Positions 58,515 through 64,000 of a stretch of 64,000 nt of DNA are shown here, piece after piece. How positions within the stretch are numbered: the stretch's first letter is position 1; every line of letters starts with the position of its first letter. The DNA comes from Paludibacter propionicigenes WB4 (GTDB lineage: Bacteria > Bacteroidota > Bacteroidia > Bacteroidales > Paludibacteraceae), in contig NC_014734.1 in the NCBI RefSeq assembly GCF_000183135.1, positions 1,426,001 to 1,490,000 on the forward strand. The letters run 5' to 3'. Made by a program: the position numbers and the translations under genes. The notes beneath the pieces were generated by a model. It did not search any database, was not told the DNA's origin, and saw only the letters and a list, made by a program, of their open reading frames with translations.

Positions 58515-59141
58515 ATGAGCTTAAAAGACACACTCAACTGGCGTTATGCCACCAAAAGAATGAACGGAAACAAAGTTCCTCAGGAAAAAATCGACAACAT
58601 TCTGGAAGCTATCAGACTGGCACCTACATCATTTGGGCTGCAACCCTTCAAAGTTATTGTAATTGAAAACCCTGAACTACGCGAGAAAATTTTTAATGAA
58701 GCCTGCCAGCAACCTCAGGTAAAAGAAGGTTCTCATATACTTGTTTTTGCAGCAAATAAAAAAGTAAGCGCCGAACAGATTGACGAATACATGCAATTGA
58801 TTGCAGAAACGAGATCTATTCCGGTTGAAAGCTTAAACGACTTTAAAGCAATGTTTGGTGGAATAGTTGCAGGAACCGCTGAGCAAAATTTTGTTTGGAC
58901 TGCGCGCCAGGCCTATTTAGCATTTGGAGTTGGAATTGTAGCTGCTGCCAACGAAAAAGTGGATGCAACACCTATGGAAGGATTTAATCCTGCAGCGTTG
59001 GATGCAATTCTTGGTTTGTCAGAACAAAATCTAAGCTCAACCACTATTTTAGCGCTGGGCTATCGCGACGAAGCCAATGATTATCTGGCTACAGCAGCAA
59101 AAGTGAGAAAGAGCAATAATTCATTATTCGACTTCAAATAA
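58515..59141 (+). CDS. Nitroreductase-family protein, copy 1
   Basis: A 208-residue FMN enzyme: DTLNWRYATKRMNG, AIRLAPTSFGLQPFKVIVIE, VWTARQAYLAFGVGIVAA and ILALGYRDEANDYLATAAK are standard for NfsB-like NAD(P)H oxidoreductases, which reduce nitro-compounds or quinones as dimers. ATG 58515 is chosen; the open frame begins at a TTG (58455) that lies in the operator region. It is followed by a paralog and preceded by a TetR gene with matching operators. Confidence 0.93.
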   Translation: MSLKDTLNWRYATKRMNGNKVPQEKIDNILEAIRLAPTSFGLQPFKVIVIENPELREKIFNEACQQPQVKEGSHILVFAANKKVSAEQIDEYMQLIAETRSIPVESLNDFKAMFGGIVAGTAEQNFVWTARQAYLAFGVGIVAAANEKVDATPMEGFNPAALDAILGLSEQNLSSTTILALGYRDEANDYLATAAKVRKSNNSLFDFK

Positions 59142-59189
59142 TCAGCAATATTAAAGCATTAGTTTTGCCATTGCTTCAAAATCAGAATC

Positions 59190-59225
59190 AAACGGTAGAA
59201 TTTCTCTGGAGAAATTCTACCGTTT
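59190..59225. other. Perfect 17-bp hairpin between the two nitroreductase genes
   Basis: AAACGGTAGAATTTCTC at 59190-59206, TG loop, and exact inverted copy at 59209-59225. There is no T run, so it may be a terminator of low strength, an RNA processing point, or a regulator-binding palindrome. Confidence 0.7.
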
Positions 59226-59289
59226 AAATTTAAACTCCTAAAAATCAAACTTACACAAATTATTCAACAAAACAATAACGCATTAAAAA

Positions 59290-59925
59290 ATGGAATTATT
59301 AGACGCATTTAAGTGGCGCTATGCCACTAAAAAATTCGATCCAACCAAAAAAGTTGATCAATCATTGGTAGATAAAATTTTAGAAGCTGCCAGAATTGCC
59401 CCAACATCATCGGGATTACAGCCTTTCGAAGTATTTGTTATCACCAATCAGGAATTGAAAAACAAAATCGTGCCTTTTGCTCATGACCAACAAATAGTAG
59501 CCGACTGCTCACACCTACTGGTTTTCGCCGCCTGGGATAATTACACCGCAGAACGAATTGACCACATTTACAGTCTGACTACAAGCGAAAGAGAGCAACC
59601 AGCGGACAGATACAAAGCCTATACCGACAGATTAAAAGCGCTTTACCTGAACAGACCGGCAGCTGAAAATTTCATTCATACAGCCCGACAGGCATATATC
59701 TCATTCGCATTTGCCATTGCTGAAGCTGCATCACTAAAAGTAGACGCAACACCTGTAGAAGGATTCATAAACGATGAAGTTGATAAACTCCTCAATTTAA
59801 AAGAAAAAGGATTGAAAAGCGTCACACTGCTGCCTATTGGTTACAGAGACGAAGCAAACGACTGGCTGCTAAACCTAAAGAAAGTTCGCCATCCGAAAGA
59901 AGAATTTATCACTGAAATAGCTTAA
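59290..59925 (+). CDS. Nitroreductase-family protein, copy 2
   Basis: A 211-residue paralog of the preceding gene: DAFKWRYATKKFDP, AARIAPTSSGLQPFEVFVIT, IHTARQAYISFAFAIAEA and LLPIGYRDEANDWLLNLKK. It keeps the FMN-contact Arg near the start (WRYATKK). Both copies end in the same way (GYRDEAND) but differ through the middle, so they may act on different substrates. No separate promoter is obvious, and the 17-bp hairpin lies between them. Confidence 0.93.
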   Translation: MELLDAFKWRYATKKFDPTKKVDQSLVDKILEAARIAPTSSGLQPFEVFVITNQELKNKIVPFAHDQQIVADCSHLLVFAAWDNYTAERIDHIYSLTTSEREQPADRYKAYTDRLKALYLNRPAAENFIHTARQAYISFAFAIAEAASLKVDATPVEGFINDEVDKLLNLKEKGLKSVTLLPIGYRDEANDWLLNLKKVRHPKEEFITEIA

Positions 59926-59944
59926 AAAAACATCATTGACAATA

Positions 59945-59980
59945 TAAAGCCTCAAAACATTTCTGTATTGAGGCTTTATT
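59945..59980 (+). terminator. Terminator after the second nitroreductase
   Basis: Stem TAAAGCCTCAA / TTGAGGCTTTA with TT following, 20 bp past the stop. Confidence 0.75.
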
Positions 59981-60136
59981 GTTAGTACCATATTAAATCA
60001 GCAAAAAAGCTTGATTATACCTGCTATTCTAAACATTTAGCCTTCAACCTTGTTAGGATAGTGCATTTATGATTGGATCCAATTTATCCGACAAACGGAA
60101 ATGTCGGTCGATAGGTTCAATTTATAATTTCAATAT

Positions 60137-60167
60137 TTTGTTATTCAAATTTGTTTCCGTACTTTTG
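60137..60167 (+). promoter_or_regulatory. metK promoter
   Basis: TTTG (60137-60140), exactly 19 bp, TACTTTTG (60160-60167); transcription would begin near 60174, just before the riboswitch-like leader. Confidence 0.7.
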
Positions 60168-60181
60168 CAGCGTAAAAATGT

Positions 60182-60238
60182 GGAGAGATTTGGACTGCTT
60201 GCAACCACAGAAAAAAATGCTAAATCGCAACCTCTTTT
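60182..60238 (+). promoter_or_regulatory. SAM-riboswitch-like (S-box clan) leader of metK
   Basis: Contains GGACTGCTTGCAACC (60192-60206) and ATGCTAAATC (60217-60226), the core words of the SAM-I aptamer (GGACUG, GCAACC, UGCUAA). GATTTGG pairs with CTAAATC, and GGAGAG with CTCTTT, giving a P2-like and P1-like stem. The usual GAUGAAACC segment between ACUG and GCAACC is absent, so this is a compact version. It sits between an exact promoter and metK, with an 86-nt gap to the ATG. AGTCC at 60250-60254 could pair with GGACT as an alternative fold. Confidence 0.6.
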
Positions 60239-60324
60239 CTGCCCTATCAAAGTCCTCCAACTTCCCTGCCGCGTATTTTACATTCAACCAGAATAGTAAA
60301 TTATAAATCATTAATTAATAGATT

Positions 60325-61605
60325 ATGGGATATTTATTTTCATCCGAATCGGTTTCTGAAGGTCATCCAGACAAAGTAGCCGATCAAATTTCAGATGCTG
60401 TCCTCGATAATTTTTTAGCTCAGGACAAAAATTCAAAAGTTGCATGCGAAACGTTAGTAACTACCGGTCAGGTGGTGCTGGCAGGCGAAGTGAAATCAAC
60501 CGCATACGTGAACGTTCAGGAAGTGGCACGCAAAGTAATTAACCGCATAGGTTACACCAAAAGCGAGTATAAATTCGATGGTGACTCATGTGGTATTTTT
60601 TCAGCTTTGCACGAACAATCGAGCGATATCAACCAAGGTGTAGAACGTGCCAATCCAATGGATCAGGGTGCAGGTGACCAGGGAATGATGTTTGGTTATG
60701 CAAGTAAGGAAACTAAAAACCTTATGCCGATAGCGCTTGACTTATCTCACGCTTTGGTAGAAGAACTGGCCGCCATACGCCGCGAAGGAAAATATATGAC
60801 TTACCTCCGCCCCGATTCAAAATCGCAGGTTACAATAGAATACGACGACAATAATCAACCGGTGAAAGTTCACACAGTAGTTGTTTCTACTCAGCACGAT
60901 GACTTTATTCAACCAACTGCAACTAAAACTCAGGAGCAAGCCGACGATGAAATGTTGAAAACCATTCGTGAGGACGTAAAAAACATTTTGATTCCGCGCG
61001 TAAAAGCATTGGATTCTCAGTTTGCTCAATTATTCAAAGATGACATCATATTGCACGTGAACCCAACCGGAAAATTCGTAATTGGCGGACCACACGGCGA
61101 TACCGGCTTAACCGGACGTAAAATTATTGTAGATACTTACGGAGGAAAAGGCGCTCACGGTGGTGGTGCTTTCTCAGGTAAAGATCCTTCCAAGGTTGAC
61201 CGCTCGGCTGCATACGCGGCTCGCCACATAGCCAAGAATATTGTTGCTGCCGGATTAGCTAACGAGGTATTGGTACAGGTAGCTTACGCTATCGGAGTAG
61301 CAAAACCAATGAATCTTTACATCAATACCTACGGAACAGCACAGGTAAAACTTACCGATGGTGAAATAGCTACTAAAATAGAGAAACTGTTCGATATGCG
61401 CCCAAAAGCCATTGAAGAACGATTGAAGTTGCGTTTCCCTATTTACGAAGAAACCGCATCGTACGGTCACGTAGGACGCACTCCGGTAACCGTTACCAAA
61501 AACTTCAAAGACGGTAATGGAAAAGATTTTTCTCAAACAGTAGAATTATTTACCTGGGAGAAAACTGACAAAGTAGCTGATATTAAAGCCGAATTCGGAC
61601 TGTAA
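60325..61605 (+). CDS. metK: S-adenosylmethionine synthetase
   Basis: A 426-residue enzyme: [55 protein letters not shown], and [20 protein letters not shown]. It makes SAM from methionine and ATP. It is about 40 residues longer than the proteobacterial enzyme, as in other Bacteroidetes. The leader upstream looks like a SAM sensor, giving feedback by the product. Confidence 0.97.
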   Translation: MGYLFSSESVSEGHPDKVADQISDAVLDNFLAQDKNSKVACETLVTTGQVVLAGEVKSTAYVNVQEVARKVINRIGYTKSEYKFDGDSCGIFSALHEQSSDINQGVERANPMDQGAGDQGMMFGYASKETKNLMPIALDLSHALVEELAAIRREGKYMTYLRPDSKSQVTIEYDDNNQPVKVHTVVVSTQHDDFIQPTATKTQEQADDEMLKTIREDVKNILIPRVKALDSQFAQLFKDDIILHVNPTGKFVIGGPHGDTGLTGRKIIVDTYGGKGAHGGGAFSGKDPSKVDRSAAYAARHIAKNIVAAGLANEVLVQVAYAIGVAKPMNLYINTYGTAQVKLTDGEIATKIEKLFDMRPKAIEERLKLRFPIYEETASYGHVGRTPVTVTKNFKDGNGKDFSQTVELFTWEKTDKVADIKAEFGL

Positions 61606-61636
61606 ACCACAAAGAAAACAGACCAACCAAATAAAT

Positions 61637-61673
61637 AAAAATACCCGATTTACATAGTAAGTCGGGTATTTTT
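61637..61673. terminator. metK terminator
   Basis: Stem AAAATACCCGA with TCGGGTATTTT (one G-T pair and one mismatch inside), with T run on the plus strand. Confidence 0.8.
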
Positions 61674-61728
61674 ATGTCCGTACAACATTATAGCAGAGAA
61701 AGTCGTTTTAGCAAATAAAGAAACTACC

Positions 61729-62145
61729 ATGAGCCAATCGTCGGTTATTCTGTTTGATGGTGTATGCAATCTTTGTTGTGGCTGGATTCGGTTTTTGATC
61801 CGGAGAGATAAAAAGGCTGCGTTTACGTTTGTGGCCCTACAATCGGACACAGGGATGACACTACTAGAAACTGTGGACTTAAAAGCAGAGAACTTAACGA
61901 GTTCCAACATAAATACCATTGTATATATAAAAAACAATCAGTCATTTATTGAATCGGAAGCTGTATTGGAAATACTGACCAATCTGGGAGGAATATGGAG
62001 AATATTCGGGGTGTTGAGATTGATTCCGCTCAGCCTGAGAGACAGAATTTACAGATATATTGCCGCAAAACGTTACAGCTTATTCGGGAAACGCACTTCC
62101 TGTTTCTTGCCGACTCCCGAAAATGAAAAAAGATTCTCATTGTAA
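61729..62145 (+). CDS. DCC-family (DUF393) thiol-disulfide oxidoreductase-like protein
   Basis: A 138-residue protein beginning VILFDGVCNLCCGWIRFLIRRD, the DxxCxxC motif after which the family is named, at residues about 10-15, followed by FTFVALQSDTG and YRYIAAKRYSLFGKRTSC. The fold is thioredoxin-like; the activity is not established. It lies between metK and the PBP gene, 84 bp after the metK terminator. Confidence 0.88.
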   Translation: MSQSSVILFDGVCNLCCGWIRFLIRRDKKAAFTFVALQSDTGMTLLETVDLKAENLTSSNINTIVYIKNNQSFIESEAVLEILTNLGGIWRIFGVLRLIPLSLRDRIYRYIAAKRYSLFGKRTSCFLPTPENEKRFSL

Positions 62146-62181
62146 TGCTACAAAATTGATACAATATTACATCTTTTGCTG

Positions 62182-62189
62182 TAACTTTG
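62182..62189 (+). promoter_or_regulatory. Candidate -7 box of the PBP1A gene
   Basis: TAACTTTG, 53 bp before the ATG at 62242. A TTG lies 23 bp upstream, slightly far. Confidence 0.45.
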
Positions 62190-62241
62190 CGCCGAATTTA
62201 AATTATCGACTGTAGATAAAAATAATAAGCCGTCATAAAAA

Positions 62242-64000
62242 ATGATTACTGAATTTATTAAAAAGTGGTGGAGCAAGTTTTTGACTTACCTTCCTATAAT
62301 CCTTGAGTTTATTAAAGTATGGTGGGGTAAATTTATAGCATGGCGCAAAGTCCGCCTGGCACGCTATCGCGGATTGGTTTGGTACCGTAAAATTGCCAAC
62401 CTCTTTCTTACTTCTATTGTATTATTCCTGCTTTATCTTTTCATTGTCGATATCAATTTCTTATGGTTGTTTGGTAAATCGCCCAGCCTGAGAAGCATTA
62501 GTGACCCCAACCAAAGTGTTGCTTCTGTCATTTACACATCGGATGGCAAAGTGCTCGGCAAGTATTTCCGCGAAAACAGAACCCCTGTGACCTACGAAGA
62601 GATTTCGCCCAAGCTTATCAAAACATTAATTTCTACAGAAGACGAACGTTTTTATAAACATTTCGGCATTGATTTCGAAGGAGTTTTTGCAGCGATAAAA
62701 GATATGACCAAAGGTCGCAGTCGTGGTGCCAGCACCATCACTCAGCAGTTGGTGAAAAATATGTATAAAACCCGAAACCAGTACTCAAAAGGCATATTCG
62801 GTTACATACCCGGCGTAAAACTTATCATCAGCAAAACCAAAGAATGGACTACGGCAGTAAAAATTGAAATGTTTTACAGCAAAAAAGACATTCTTACCAT
62901 GTACCTGAACACTGTGGACTTCGGCAGCAACTCGTTCGGGATACACACAGCGGCCAAAACATTCTTTAACACCACACCCGCCAAGCTTAACTACGAGCAG
63001 TCGGCTACGCTGGTAGGTTTGCTCAAAGCCACTACTTCGTACAGCCCCATTGCGCACCCCAAAAGATCGACGGTGCGCCGCAACGTGGTGCTGGACAATC
63101 TGGCAAGGCTAAAAGTAATAAACAAACATGAGTGCGACTCGCTAAAACAGATTCCGATACGACTGAACTACAACGTAGAGCAATCGTACGACGGCGATGC
63201 GCTTCACTTCCGGGCTTATCTGGAAAAATACCTGCAGAAATGGGAAGAGGAAAACGGGTACGACATCTATTCCGATGGATTGAAAATCTATGTGACCATC
63301 GACTCGCGCATGCAGAAATATGCCGAAGAAGCACTGAACAAACAAATGCGCAGCATACAGCGGAAATTTGACGACCATTGGCGCGGTCAGAATCCGTGGC
63401 AGGATGAAAACCACAAAGACATTGTAAACTTTGTGGAAGACATTGCCCGCAAGACCAAAGCCTACGCTTCGCTCTCGGCGCGATACAAGAATCACCCCGA
63501 CTCCATTACCTATTATCTGAACAAACCGCACCGCACCAAAGTATTCGACTACGAAACCGGAGAAAAGGAAATGTTCATAAGCATTATGGACTCCATCCGG
63601 TATATGAACCGTTTTATGCACAGTAGCTTTGTGGCCATGGAACCCCAAACCGGAAACGTGAAAGCCTGGGTGGGCGATATTGATTTCAAATTCTGGAAAT
63701 ATGACAAAGTTGCACAGTCCAAGCGTCAGCCGGGTTCTACATTCAAGCTGTTCGTTTATACAGCAGCCATGATGCACGGCATGTCGCCCTGCGATATGAT
63801 GGTGGACAAACAGGTTACGTGGAACTATAAAGAAGGCAATAAAGACAAATCGTGGACGCCCCGCAATGCCAATGGGTACAGTCTGGGCTATGCCGTATCG
63901 CTGAAAAATGCCTTTGCGCAATCTATCAACACCATTGCTGTGCAGGTAGCCCAACAAGTGGGAATACCCGAGATTATAAAATACGCTCACCTGCTGGGCA
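62242..64000 (+). CDS. Class A penicillin-binding protein (PBP1A-like), 3' end cut by window
   Basis: The first 586 residues are in the window. A long basic/Trp-rich cytoplasmic tail (about 1-55, with KKWWSKF and VWWGKFIAWRKVRLARY) precedes the single membrane helix (IANLFLTSIVLFLLYLF). The GT51 domain holds the catalytic Glu in STEDERFYKHFGID, SRGASTITQQLVKN and KIEMFYSKKDILTMYLNTV. The transpeptidase starts after about 360, with the catalytic Ser in PGSTFK and SIN in the SxN position; the KTG motif would lie beyond the edge. It polymerises and cross-links peptidoglycan. Confidence 0.95.
   Translation, partial: MITEFIKKWWSKFLTYLPIILEFIKVWWGKFIAWRKVRLARYRGLVWYRKIANLFLTSIVLFLLYLFIVDINFLWLFGKSPSLRSISDPNQSVASVIYTSDGKVLGKYFRENRTPVTYEEISPKLIKTLISTEDERFYKHFGIDFEGVFAAIKDMTKGRSRGASTITQQLVKNMYKTRNQYSKGIFGYIPGVKLIISKTKEWTTAVKIEMFYSKKDILTMYLNTVDFGSNSFGIHTAAKTFFNTTPAKLNYEQSATLVGLLKATTSYSPIAHPKRSTVRRNVVLDNLARLKVINKHECDSLKQIPIRLNYNVEQSYDGDALHFRAYLEKYLQKWEEENGYDIYSDGLKIYVTIDSRMQKYAEEALNKQMRSIQRKFDDHWRGQNPWQDENHKDIVNFVEDIARKTKAYASLSARYKNHPDSITYYLNKPHRTKVFDYETGEKEMFISIMDSIRYMNRFMHSSFVAMEPQTGNVKAWVGDIDFKFWKYDKVAQSKRQPGSTFKLFVYTAAMMHGMSPCDMMVDKQVTWNYKEGNKDKSWTPRNANGYSLGYAVSLKNAFAQSINTIAVQVAQQVGIPEIIKYAHLLG

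Noticed and set aside
60069-60296. 75-codon frame before metK
   Set aside because: It covers an exact promoter and the SAM-riboswitch-like leader, so it is not a gene.
63142-63990. 282-codon antisense frame in the PBP1A gene
   Set aside because: The plus-strand frame carries the GT51 and transpeptidase motifs; the antisense frame shows no domain.

Overview
The window reads as chromosomal DNA from a member of the Bacteroidota, most likely the order Bacteroidales (Paludibacter-like; this is inferred from gene content, not from a database search). Signs for this are AT-rich intergenic DNA, promoters of the Bacteroidetes type (TTTG, about 19 bp, TAnnTTTG), A-rich leaders instead of Shine-Dalgarno sites, an lptE gene next to a sigma-54 activator, an exbB-exbD-exbD-tonB-phosphate-binding-protein-TPR operon, a DUF4924 gene, and the order coaX, outer-membrane protein, lptC.

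Layout. 1-2041: partial gene, lptE and a sigma-54 activator (minus). 2282-7832: TonB energising operon (minus). 8786-14977: a complete rRNA operon on the minus strand (16S, tRNA-Ile, tRNA-Ala, 23S, 5S) with three tandem promoters and visible processing stems. 15494-19040: small membrane protein, polysaccharide deacetylase-like protein and two glycosyltransferases. 19214-21245: groES-groEL. 21592-25102: unknown secreted protein and a GH20 hexosaminidase (minus). 25369-31524: uridine kinase, exonuclease, MltF-like lytic transglycosylase, serB, a Rossmann protein and alanine dehydrogenase. 31664-37815 (minus): lptC, outer-membrane protein, coaX, hisG, two duplicated tiny lipoproteins and an acyl-CoA synthetase. 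38079-42268: pheT, an inverted-repeat-bounded four-helix-bundle gene, and a Cys/Met PLP enzyme. 42352-42994: terminator, 41-bp tandem array and a hairpin. 43018-47961 (minus): rfbD, rfbC, rfbA, DUF4924, hslR, pth, rplY. 48208-50764: aminotransferase, infC-rpmI-rplT. 50875-56528 (minus): rsmE, folD, ffh, acpH-like and an S41 protease. 56940-64000: GH25 lysozyme, TetR regulator with two nitroreductases, metK behind a SAM-riboswitch-like leader, a DCC protein and a partial PBP1A.

Most genes are core housekeeping or envelope functions (LPS export, TonB energy supply, dTDP-rhamnose, peptidoglycan synthesis and turnover, translation). The less ordinary content is between the genes: paired inverted GGGG/CCCC elements (REPIN-like) placed exactly at stop codons, a second dispersed family built from TTATCAGT/GTGAACAGT words, a 41-bp minisatellite, a four-helix-bundle cassette with perfect 25-bp terminal inverted repeats, an infC gene that seems to start at ATA behind a strong Shine-Dalgarno sequence, a short S-box-like leader before metK, and three matching TetR operators. 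No CRISPR array, transposase gene or prophage was seen.
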